Of a DNA stretch of 64,000 bases, positions 51,901 through 59,944 are shown in pieces. Positions within the stretch are counted from its first letter, which is position 1. Every line of letters starts with the position of its first letter. A program made the position numbers and the translations under genes. Below the pieces are notes generated by a model. It did no database searches, was not told where the DNA came from, and was given only the letters and a program-made list of their open reading frames with translations. The stretch is from assembly GCA_027886175.1 (NCBI GenBank), contig JAJNNQ010000008.1, forward strand, positions 4,247,501 to 4,311,500, in the 5' to 3' direction. The DNA is from Phylloscopus collybita. Taxonomy: Eukaryota; Chordata; Aves; Passeriformes; Phylloscopidae.

Positions 51901-54900
51901 TAAAGGCTGCAAAAGCAGATGCAGTTCAAACCATAGGATTAATCAACTGAAAACTGAATTAAATGATCTTTAGGGACCTTTCCAACCCAAATCATTCTGT
52001 TCCAAAACAGTTCTCAGAGAGATTTCTTAACCAATAACATAGTCTTTAATGCTTAGTTAATTGTTTCTAGGAATCCATCTGCTATTTCCATTCCAGGTGG
52101 TTCTCTCCAGGACCAGAGTGGGGCATTCTAAAACCAAGTTTAGCACTTGAACTCTCAAACTTTTGCATCTGCTACTCACAAATGCTCTAATTCAGGGAGA
52201 AGATCCAAGTCATAACCCATCCTATAAAGTATTGCTAGTTGTTACTGGCCAAATAACATCAAAATAATGGTAGGGTTTGTTACTTCTGACAGCAGCTTCA
52301 GCAGCAACCAGTTGTAACACAGCCATCACACCAAAGGCAAAAGTTAGGCACACACAGTAAGTGCTTTCAGTGCTTTCCAGTGCACATAAACACCCATTTT
52401 ACCTGAGGGCACTTCCCTGCCTGTCCCTTGAGCCACCTCTCAATGCACGTGTAGCCAAAGAGGTGTCCACAGCGCAGCGCAGACAGACGGTGGTCCCCAG
52501 CATTGGTCCACTGCTCAAAGCAGATTGCACAGGTATCTCCTTCCTCCTCATCCACAGGTGCAACAGCAACTGATGGCTCCAGTTTCTTTAGTGGAGTTAT
52601 CTAGGATTAATAATTAAAAAAAACAACACAACTGTTTAAGAAAGTTTATCGTATATAATTTTTCTCCAAAAGCATTTAGTTCACCTTACTTGCTTTTGCT
52701 GGACTTCAGCTTCATCTTCATGACTTTCATGTTCTGCAGAAGCTTGAGACAAAGCTTGAGCTGGCTCTGCTTGGACCTGACTGGAAACTAAAGAAAGCAT
52801 TGCTTAAATAACTTGATTCAGAATGGGCGAAAAAGGAGTTTTCCTGCTTTGATCTGAAGTCATCAGGGCACAGGTTAAGTAGTGACACAGCACAGGTTAC
52901 TCACAAAGCTTCAGAGCAGTGCCCTGAACACAGTCTGTGTGTAAGGCCTTCTATACATGAGCAGCAGTGCTGAAGAATTCTATGTTTTCTTTTATGAAAA
53001 CCAACAGAATTTCAATAATAAAGGAGAGGTCTTTTAAGGACAGCAATTGTTACAAGAATTTTCTGACCTGCACAAAACAAACAGACCTGGACTGTAGTTA
53101 AGCTGATGTAAGGTTATATTCCTGCATCATCATGCCCTGAGAAAGAACAGACACCAATATCAAAATTTGCTTTGCCAAGGGATCTAAGCATGCATATTTC
53201 ATGTGCCAAGAAAGTATCTCCCATATGCTGGCTGTCCATTCACTCTGACTTCAGCAGTTTTCCAGCTGGTAATTGCCTGAACTACCAATTTTGCTGGTAT
53301 TCTCCCTATGCTTTTGTGGTGGGCCTCCGTCAGACCATCTGTTGAGGCATGGGCCCACTGAATTGAATTGCTATGTGGAGATCACCACCACTAGCACAGT
53401 AAAAAACGAACAGAAATCACTGCCTCCCCTCTAGCTTCTGACAAAACAGGAGTTATTAATCACATTTAGTAATCAAAGCAGATATTCTCCATCCAGTGGA
53501 AGTATCACCTAATTCTGGCTAATGTCAATAAAGTTTTCAGCCTCTGTGGTTCTGGGCTATAAGAGCAGCCACTGGCTTATATAAGCAACAAAGGAATTCC
53601 AGAAAATCCAACAGAGAGCATATGTTCACACAATAATATACAGCACTTAACAGCTTGAGCTGCTGTCATGTGTAAAACTAGCCCAGAGCAAGCAGAATGG
53701 ATCTGTTAAAAAGACACCTCATAGATGTACCCTTTTAAAAAAGGTAAAGAGGTTGGCTGGCCAATCAAAACCAAAACTTAGGGCAGAGAGTGAATCATAA
53801 GGACATTCCTTAGAGACTGAAGTAAAAAGATATCCTTGTTCTTGTATTCTCTGGGCATCAATAACCTTGACTAGCAAGTTAACTATTTGCCATTCTTACA
53901 TAAACTGTGCATGTTCATCACAAACAATGTCACTGAAGTGTGTGTCAGACTGTGAACATGAGTTTAGATAAAGAATTGTGAGACAGAGATGAGGAAAGAA
54001 AAACAAAAAGCACCTCCATCTCCTCAGCTAAGTCTCACAAGTTACAGAAATGAAAACTAAACTGAAGCAGATTGAAATCTCAAATAATTGAAAAATACTG
54101 AATCAGATCCTTCTCTGAAAGCACTTGCTGATGTCCAAGCTGTATCTGATGTCTTCAACAGCACTCCTTAATAATATATGACAGTGGATGCATGCCAAGC
54201 AATAATCTCTAAATTTAAGTGACAAATAATCCTGGAAATGTTCAGAATAAGTAGCAGTCTGCAAACAGCAAAAAGATTGTATTTAACATAATGGTAGCAA
54301 TCACCCATTGCTGCTGCTGCTCTTTGGAGCTGCTTGCCAGGAAGCCGTGTGGCAGCAGCCTGCTCCTGTCAGCTGTGGGCACAAAGATCTCTGAGCACCG
54401 TCTGTTGAGAAGCTCGAAAGGATTTCCCTGCTGAGTTTTCAAACAGCAAGAGAAGTGTCTGAAATCAGTCTCTACACAGCTCCAATACAGCACAAACCTC
54501 TTGAGCTCTCTGCAGGAGGCGTCCCCTGGGCTGATGGTAACAGTGGTGCTGCTGCTTCCACTGCTTCCTCCTCCTCCTCCTCAGAAGTGGTGCTGTCAGA
54601 GTCAATCACTTCTATTGTCTCGTCTGGGTGCTGTCCCTGGGTGTCCCTCGCAATATGGGGGAACTCCAGGTGTGGAACTGGTCCTGCAGATGGCTCTTGG
54701 GTCCTACTGAGTTGAAAGTAATGGTCCAATGCTGCCCTGAGTCCAGAAAAGCAAAAGAAACAAAAGCCACAGTCATTTCAGGTAAGCTAAAGACTCATCA
54801 TGTTTCTCTGTGAATGTTTGCAGGAAAATTCCGAGGCTTTGACTGCAGCAGGAAGGTGTCACTGTTACCAAGTCAGGCCTTCTCTGGTAGGGGGACAATC

Positions 54901-56487
54901 ATATAGGATAGCCCACTTTGTGAATAATCAGCAGGATCAGCTACAATTCATTTTGCTCAGTTCAAAGAAAATCCTCTCATTACAACAATGACATTACCTT
55001 CTTTTGGGGGAGAAGGGGATGGTGGGGTTGGAGAACAGAAAAACAAAGTAGTACCACTCACTAATAAGTCTAAGCAAACTCCTAATCAGTCTCTTCAACC
55101 CTGACTAAGCCCTGGTTCCTGGAGGAACTGGTACAGTGAAATGCACACCACTTGGATCAGAGCCTCATTCCATTGACTATTTTGTGCTTACTCTTTCTAC
55201 TTTCCCTCTTATTTTCTACTGGAACTTCATCCCTAGATAGAAACAGCCTCCCCTCTCCCTCCATCAGTTCAGCTATCATCTCAATTATCCTTCAGACTCA
55301 AAGGAGTTTCTCAGATTGCCTTCCAGCCCTCACTTCAGTCACCTTCACAGGCAATCTGAGGGCAAACAATACAGTTGTGTTTAATCAACTGGAAGGAGAG
55401 GAGCTCTTGGTGTCGCTGAATTTAAAAGCAATGCTTCAGTTAATTATAATTTCACCCTTGGCACATAAAAAAGCTAGAATGATGAGACAAAAAAACCCAA
55501 ATAAACAAATTGGGATTTCCTTCTCACTGGAAAGCATCCCCACTCATCCCCCTTTAATCCCATCACAAATTAAATAGGGAGGATTTTTTATTTTGTCTGA
55601 AAGTTAAAAAAAAATAAACTAACCAAAAAAAACCACAGAAAAATGTGTTTGTATGGGAAAGTTTGTGCAGCAACTGTCACCAGCAAATGTAATCAGACCC
55701 CAAATCAAAGGTGAAATGCAAATCAGAGCACAAGCTCCACTGAGCTAAATGCTGGCTGGAACAGGCGAGAACCAGCACTGCTGCAGGAATCACGGACAGG
55801 AATCTGGCTGTGCAGAGGGAACAGCAGCAGCACAAGCTCTGCAAGCAAAATTCAAAATGTAGAAGGGCTCAGAAGTTAACAACACCCCTGCCAACACAGG
55901 AAACAAGGGGATTCACTTAACAAGGGCAAAGAACCTGCCAGAAGAGACCAGAAGTCGCTGTGCTATTACTGAACTTAAAAGGTGAGGCACCCTGGATTTG
56001 GCCCCAGCCACACACCTGGGCTGGGCTCTGTAAGCCAGGCAGCAAGGAAGTTTTGAACTGATGGAACAAGCTGGACTTGATCAGAGGGCAGTTCAGACCC
56101 AGCTTAATTTCTGCTTTACCTGGCACTGATTGTCCTCTGGGAACCACCAACTCTCTGCTGCCTGCGAGCTCTCCCCACTTGTGGACGCTGTGTGAGCTGT
56201 GGCACAGGCAGTGGCTGGTACAGATCAAACGCCCCCTGTAGCCTCTGCAGCCCACTGGGGGCTGTGGCTGGATTCATCTGCAGGTCAGGCTCTGCCTCTG
56301 CTTCCCTTGTTGTACCAGTGCTGGGTGTGACAACGGCATCGTCAGCAGGAAGGGCTGCAGTGCTGCCTCCTCCTTCCTCAAGCACAGGAATGTGGGATGA
56401 GAGAGCTGTGTGACCAGAGGGCTCCAGGGCAAGTGTCTGGAGGGTCTCCACTGGTTGGAGATCAACTTCCATCTCTTCTTGAGCCAT
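37237..56487 (-). CDS. RFWD3: RFWD3 - RING finger and WD-repeat E3 ubiquitin ligase (complete, 12 coding exons)
   Basis: RFWD3 (FANCW) ubiquitinates RPA and RAD51 at damaged or stalled forks and promotes homologous recombination in the Fanconi pathway; it also acts with MDM2 on p53. Coding exons are 56487-56120, 54736-54498, 52787-52690, 52600-52403, 50207-50116, 47986-47872, 43320-43092, 41799-41649, 39490-39314, 38715-38501, 38230-38013 and 37380-37237. All junctions are GT-AG and phases match, giving 747 residues (about 774 in human). Domains in order: a divergent acidic N-terminus (1-235), RING (C259-C302), coiled coil (about 310-380) and WD40 repeats to the end (about 400-747), finishing IYKWQ. 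The start is the ATG 3 bases inside the second exon, reading [10 protein letters not shown], like the family's MAHEAMEYD. No frameshift or stop was found, so the gene looks functional. Confidence 0.95.
37381..38012 (-). other. RFWD3: RFWD3 intron 12
   Basis: 632 bases with GT-AG ends. I see no repeat or gene in it. Confidence 0.85.
38013..38230 (-). CDS. RFWD3: RFWD3 exon 12 (WD40)
   Basis: Encodes [16 protein letters not shown], then [20 protein letters not shown] and [12 protein letters not shown]. 218 bases; phase 0 at CTG|GTATAT. Confidence 0.95.
38501..38715 (-). CDS. RFWD3: RFWD3 exon 11 (WD40)
   Basis: Encodes [35 protein letters not shown] and [14 protein letters not shown], ending RHCLATYRP. 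215 bases; the donor is CCTG|GTACGT. Confidence 0.95.
38716..39313 (-). other. RFWD3: RFWD3 intron 10
   Basis: 598 bases of ordinary A+T-rich sequence; nothing further recognised. Confidence 0.85.
39314..39490 (-). CDS. RFWD3: RFWD3 exon 10 (WD40)
   Basis: Encodes [20 protein letters not shown] and [20 protein letters not shown], ending VPQKSR across the junction; very close to human RFWD3. The donor is CGAG|GTATGG. Confidence 0.95.
39491..41648 (-). other. RFWD3: RFWD3 intron 9
   Basis: 2.2 kb, A+T-rich. No exon, repeat family or RNA gene recognised. Confidence 0.85.
41649..41799 (-). CDS. RFWD3: RFWD3 exon 9 (WD40)
   Basis: Encodes [28 protein letters not shown] and [15 protein letters not shown], a clear WD40 blade. 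151 bases; phases match exons 8 and 10. It was identified by splice signals and family similarity, since the open stretch is short. Confidence 0.93.
42535..42661 (+). repeat. T41 homopolymer plus T/G-rich tract
   Basis: A run of 41 T (42542-42582) is followed by about 80 bases made almost only of T and G (units such as TTTG). In RFWD3 RNA, transcribed from the minus strand, this is an A/C-rich stretch inside intron 8. Confidence 0.9.
42893..42922 (+). repeat. (AAAAC)n microsatellite
   Basis: About five units of AAAAC. It is complementary over about 14 bases to the TTTTGTTTTG end of the T-rich tract 230 bases away, so the two could pair in the transcript or in single-stranded DNA. Confidence 0.85.
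43092..43320 (-). CDS. RFWD3: RFWD3 exon 8
   Basis: Starts ELKALVAQ, runs through a divergent Ser/Gln-rich stretch, then the conserved start of the WD40 region: [20 protein letters not shown] and [19 protein letters not shown]. The donor is CCTG|GTAATT. Confidence 0.94.
43321..47871 (-). other. RFWD3: RFWD3 intron 7
   Basis: The largest internal intron (4.6 kb), A+T-rich, with short A- and T-runs only. I see no gene or recognisable repeat. Confidence 0.85.
47872..47986 (-). CDS. RFWD3: RFWD3 exon 7 (coiled coil)
   Basis: Encodes [20 protein letters not shown] and [18 protein letters not shown], the central coiled coil between RING and WD40. 115 bases; phase 0 at the donor CAG|GTGAGT. Confidence 0.95.
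47987..50115 (-). other. RFWD3: RFWD3 intron 6
   Basis: 2.1 kb with GT-AG ends; nothing further recognised. Confidence 0.85.
50116..50207 (-). CDS. RFWD3: RFWD3 exon 6
   Basis: Begins with the last RING Cys ([18 protein letters not shown]) and continues [12 protein letters not shown], almost identical to the mammalian protein. 92 bases; the donor is GAAG|GTACGG. Confidence 0.95.
50208..52402 (-). other. RFWD3: RFWD3 intron 5
   Basis: 2.2 kb. It holds a short CR1 3' end at 51960-52002. A 134-codon open frame at 51481-51885 (+) shows no domain and is judged fortuitous. Confidence 0.8.
51960..52002 (+). repeat. CR1 LINE 3'-end fragment
   Basis: TGATCTTTAGGGACCTTTCC followed by AACCCAAATCATTCTGTTC is the terminal CR1 sequence in plus orientation, antisense to RFWD3. 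Confidence 0.8.
52403..52600 (-). CDS. RFWD3: RFWD3 exon 5 (RING domain)
   Basis: Encodes residues 236-301: [20 protein letters not shown], then [20 protein letters not shown] and KCPQ. Zinc ligands visible are C259, C262, C279, H281, C287 and C299, with C302 on the next exon. The usual fifth-ligand position after CGH is Gly284. The donor is CAG|GTAAAA. The 89-base intron to exon 4 is the shortest in the gene. Confidence 0.95.
52690..52787 (-). CDS. RFWD3: RFWD3 exon 4
   Basis: 98 bases encoding a Gln/Glu/Ala-rich linker ([20 protein letters not shown] ending VQQKQ). The acceptor at TTTAG is chosen over a TTCCAG seven bases on, because only the first keeps phase with exons 3 and 5. The donor is CAA|GTAAGG, phase 0. 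Confidence 0.88.
52788..54497 (-). other. RFWD3: RFWD3 intron 3
   Basis: 1.7 kb, A+T-rich; nothing further recognised. Confidence 0.85.
54498..54736 (-). CDS. RFWD3: RFWD3 exon 3
   Basis: Opens [13 protein letters not shown], matching the family's LDAYFQVSRTQ. It contains [17 protein letters not shown], a hydrophobic core next to acidic/Ser residues that resembles a SUMO-interacting motif. It ends at AGAG|GTTTGT with one base of a Val codon left over. Confidence 0.92.
54737..56119 (-). other. RFWD3: RFWD3 intron 2
   Basis: 1.4 kb. A 141-codon open frame at 55152-55577 (+) has no recognisable feature apart from a Leu-rich start and is taken as chance. Confidence 0.8.
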
Positions 56488-56489
56488 TT
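56120..56489 (-). CDS. RFWD3: RFWD3 exon 2 (first coding exon)
   Basis: The acceptor CCTTGCAG precedes AAATGGCTC, so translation starts 3 bases into the exon (ATG 56487-56485). It encodes residues 1-122, low-complexity and acidic, ending [10 protein letters not shown] across the junction, which matches the conserved GGSQRTDSAR of human RFWD3. The donor is CCAG|GTAAAG, leaving two bases of an Arg codon. Confidence 0.93.
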
Positions 56490-58654
56490 CTGCAAGGAGT
56501 TGAAGAAAATTAATATTTACTTATAAGCGTACCCTACTTGTAGCCTGAAAATAGCAAGAACCAGGTACAGCACTCAGTGACTCAGAAAGCTTTTAGAATT
56601 CAGAGTCAAGAGAAAATCTGTCCTTTGCAGCAGAGCTAAACCACAAGTCAATACACATATGTGAGCTGGGAGCACCTTCCCACAGTCCTGGGTTCAAAGT
56701 CTTTGGCTTGACAGCAGCTAGCACATTGCAAAATCAAATAAGCATTTGGATGATTATGTAAAGTTAATGTTTTCTTGCTGCCATCATTTACTTGCCAAGT
56801 AAATTCATGTGAATCTTGAATTGGAAATATCTGAGAGACTCTCCCGGGTGAGTAGCACTGCATAAGCACCCACAGATACAGACAGAAACAAGCTCTATGA
56901 CAAATGCTTCAAATTTATTTATTTGATTTATTCTTCAAATAAAATTGCCTTATGGTAACAATCACTGTGACCCTTACCCAAAGGGCACTGAACCCAACAC
57001 CAGGCAAACCCAGAAAGGGCACGACAGCAGAACATGTGACTGAGACATTAATGGTACCAAGTTATCTGCAGCATCAGCACTTGTGGACCCATATTCAACC
57101 CAAGACTGGATAAACATGAAATCTGCAGTAAAATTATAAATGTATTAAGGATGGTTGTTCTTCTGCATCTTTGGCACATGGATTTCAGGTTACCTCCAGA
57201 AAAAGAGTGCTACCTTAGGGTTTGAAGAAAAACAGAGGAGACAATACTCTGTGCATTATTAATTCTCATGCTGCTGTCAGCCACCAAATGAAGAGCACTT
57301 TGGTCACACTGTCCTTGCAACACAAAAAAGTTCAAGATTATTTCATCAACTGAATGAACAGATGTACTAAAAACTCACAAGTCCTTTATTGGAAGAGGTG
57401 TGTGGATTAAATTCTGCAAGCTGCTGGAAATCATTCACATTCTCCAAAAAGTACTTAAGCAATCATAAATTTGAAAAGCCTCGGGAATTGCAGACCTTTA
57501 GCACTATTTAGAAGCCCAAAGCACAAACACCAGTTTTACTAAGCTGGTAAAACTTAACCAGCTAGGGTTGTATAAAGAGAACGGATGCTGGTTGTATATA
57601 AAAAGTAGCTAGAAAACATGTACAAAAATTAAAGAGGTTCTACTAAGGCTCAAATATTTTTATAGACCTGTTAAGAAATTCTAACTTATGAGTCATTTCA
57701 TCATTCTTATCCTGATTACCAATTCAACCTAAACTAGCCCAAAAATAGACATTACCACCTCCCACCCGAACAGCTGCATGGTCAAGACATGGTAATATTC
57801 AACAATCAAGTTCTCTATCTCTAGCACTATCCTCATGTTCATGATAGAATTGCCACCTATAACCATAACAAACACTTTATTTTCACCACACACAGAATTA
57901 CGATGTTAAGAGATTGAAAAATGGTTAAAAATACAGTCCCAAAGGCCCCTGCCATGGACAGGGACACCTCCCACTAAGCCTTATCCAGCCTAGCTTGGAG
58001 CACTTCCAGGGTTGGGCATCCACAACCTCCCCGGGCGACATGTTCCATTGCCTACATTAACTGTGAGATTTATAAAAATGGCAATACTGGCATTTCTACG
58101 GTTAAACCTTGGATTCTGGCCCAAAGGAGCAGTGCTTCCTCCAGCCAGCCAGGTGCCTTGCAGGCAGCCCCGGGCAGAGCCCGCTGACGCAGGGTGTCCA
58201 CAAAGGGCCTTCCTGGGCCCAAACGAGAAATCCCGAGAAATCCCGAGCGCTCACAGAGGCCGAGCTTGGCCGGCAGCCCCAGGGCTCGCACCTGAGGGCT
58301 GAAGGCTGAAGCAGCAGCTTCCCCTTGCGGAGGGACCCAGGCCCCGCTCAGCACCGCCCGCGGGGGCTCTGCCGCGCCTGCTTGAACATGAAATCAACAA
58401 AAAAAACCCCAACCCGAACACCACCCAAACCAAACACACGCTCCACAAGTGGGGGATTCTCTGCCATCTTTTTTCACAGAGCTCGCATATTTTAAAGACG
58501 AACCCGTCACAAAAAGGTCACGGGAGCGGGATATCCCCTCTCCGGCAGCCGTAGGCAGCCCGAGCGCTCGGGGGAAAAGAGCCGTGCTGGGGAACTCGCC
58601 CTGGGGGACCGAGCTGTGCCGGGACCCACCCCGGCCCCGCCGCCCCTCGCTCAC
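56490..58654 (-). other. RFWD3: RFWD3 intron 1 (5' UTR intron, predicted)
   Basis: Lies between the acceptor of the first coding exon and the predicted donor at 58655. It holds one CR1 fragment (57940-58070). Composition rises to CpG-rich from about 58100 towards the promoter. Confidence 0.65.
57940..58070 (-). repeat. CR1 LINE fragment, 3' region
   Basis: The plus strand reads CCCCTGCCATGGACAGGGAC, ACCTCCCACTAAGCC, GAGCACTTCCAGGGTTGGGC, ATCCACAACCTCCCCGGGCG in CR1 order (antisense), so the element's sense is minus. The extreme 3' tail is missing. Confidence 0.9.
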
Positions 58655-58709
58655 CTCCGCCGGGCCCAGCCGCCCGCTCGAGCGCCGCGCCGCCCGCCCC
58701 CGCCGCCCT

Positions 58710-58949
58710 ATTGGCTGGCTGCGACCCCCGCGCCCGCTGCCATTGGGCGAGCCGGAGCCGCTTCCGCCTTCTCATTAGCCAGTCGCTCTGTCCGTCTGTT
58801 CAACGGAACTGGGCGTGACAGGGGCGAGGGGCAGGGAGGTAGGGCGTGCTCTGATTGGTCAAAGCGCTGCGCTGAGGGCCGGCTGATTGGGCAATGAGGC
58901 CCCTGACAGCAGAGGGCGGGGCAAGAGTAGGGAAGCGAGTTTTCATTGG
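58710..58949 (-). promoter_or_regulatory. RFWD3: Cluster of five CCAAT boxes
   Basis: Two pairs of boxes have the same 32-base spacing (58710/58742 and 58854/58886). This is about three helical turns, an arrangement typical of NF-Y-controlled cell-cycle promoters. A fifth box is 59 bases further upstream. Confidence 0.6.
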
Positions 58950-59032
58950 CGGAGACGCCGCGTGGCGAAAAGAGCGGGAACGCACGTTCATTCAAACCGG
59001 GGTGAGGCGGGCGGGGCGTTGCCATGGCGGCG

Positions 59033-59240
59033 GGGTGGGCCCGGGGTGAGCCCGGGAAAACCGGGGGGGAACTGGGCAAGTCCGGGGAAACCGCGGGGGG
59101 AAACTGAAGGGGTAGCGGGGTGGGGCGGGGAAAGCCAGGGGGAACCCCGAGGGGAGCCGAGCGGAACCGGAAAGGATTTGGGGGGAACCGGGGGGAGCCC
59201 AAGGGAAGCCGGAGGTGGCCCCAGGGTAGCCGGGTCCCGT
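59033..59240 (+). repeat. G-rich degenerate minisatellite with G-quadruplex motif
   Basis: Units built on CCGGGGGAA recur with variable spacing (for example AACCGGGGGGAGCCC and GAAAACCGGGGGGGAACTGG). Within it, 59109-59130 is a perfect quadruplex motif: four G4 runs separated by 4, 1 and 1 bases. It lies upstream of RFWD3 and downstream of the MLKL stop codon. Confidence 0.75.
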
Positions 59241-59260
59241 GGACAGGGGCGGGGCCGAGG

Positions 59261-59660
59261 AGAATCACAGACTGGGTCAGGTTGGAAGGGAGTGCAGTGA
59301 ATCATCTGGTCCCACCTCCCTGCTGAAGCAGGATTGATTGTCCTAGAGCACGTTTCACAGGATTGCATCCAGATGTTTCTGGAATATCGCCAGTGAGGAA
59401 AACTCCACACCCTCTCTGGGCAATGTTCCAGCGTATGATCACCCGCACAGTGAAGTTCTTTCTCATATTCAAGTGGAAGTTCCTATGTCTCATTTTCTGC
59501 CCTCTGAGTCTTGTCCTGTTGCTGGGCGCCACCCAGCAGAGCCCGGTCCATCTGCTGAAGTCTCTCTTCAAATCGGGACCGACACTGCCGGGGTCCCCTC
59601 TCAGTCGTTTCTTCTCAAGGTTGAACAGGCTCAACACCCTCAGTCTTTTCTTGTAAAAGA
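59261..59660 (-). mobile_element. CR1 LINE fragment with reverse-transcriptase C-terminal relic
   Basis: The plus strand begins AGAATCACAGACTGGGTCAG and continues through GTTGGAAGGGAGTGCAG and CACCCTCTCTGGGCAATGTT, the antisense of a CR1 3' end. The minus strand still reads SLFNLEKKRLRGD and APSNRTRLRGQKM, the LFSLEKRRLRGD-type end of CR1 ORF2. It lies between the RFWD3 promoter and the MLKL stop, in the same orientation as MLKL, so it may form part of the MLKL 3' UTR. Confidence 0.92.
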
Positions 59661-59891
59661 AACTATGTTCCATTCCTCTGGGCCCCCTAGGCTTCTTGGC
59701 AGCCTCTCCTCAAGCCACCTCACTCCCCAGCTGCCTCCAAGGCCACCCAGGCAGGGCCCCTTGGCGAGGTGAAGGTGTCATGCACAGAAACAAACACAGG
59801 ATATTGACTCATCAGTTTCTGTGAGGGGGAAGAGGGGCGAGTGGCACCCTTGGGCTTACTGCCCCGGGTCACCCAGCCCTGTTTCCCACAG

Positions 59892-59944
59892 TTAACTTCC
59901 TTGGTTTCTGCTTTTCTCCAGGTCAGCCAGCGAGTCCACAATCT
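59892..59944 (-). CDS. MLKL: MLKL last coding exon
   Basis: 53 bases encoding [17 protein letters not shown], then TAA (59894-59892). It aligns with human DEILKKLSTFSK, but the tail is several residues longer. It was assigned from the acceptor TTTTGCAG, the phase and the EI(V/L) match. Confidence 0.85.

Larger units (their letters stand above)
58100..59250 (-). promoter_or_regulatory. RFWD3: RFWD3 CpG-island promoter with NF-Y-type CCAAT boxes
   Basis: CpG-dense sequence upstream of RFWD3. A probable noncoding exon 1 ends at 58655 with a strong donor (GCGGAG|GTGAGC on the minus strand). Five ATTGG words on the plus strand, that is CCAAT on the RFWD3 strand, are at 58710-58714, 58742-58746, 58854-58858, 58886-58890 and 58945-58949. 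No TATA box was seen. The transcription start is probably between 58660 and 58800, but this is inferred. Confidence 0.75.

Noticed and set aside
52781..52787. Alternative RFWD3 exon 4 acceptor seven bases downstream (TTCCAG)
   Set aside because: It would shift the frame relative to exons 3 and 5, whereas the upstream acceptor keeps all twelve exons in phase.
58708..59268. 186-codon Pro-rich open frame (-) upstream of RFWD3
   Set aside because: A by-product of the G-rich minisatellite and CpG island, where stop codons are rare; it resembles no protein.
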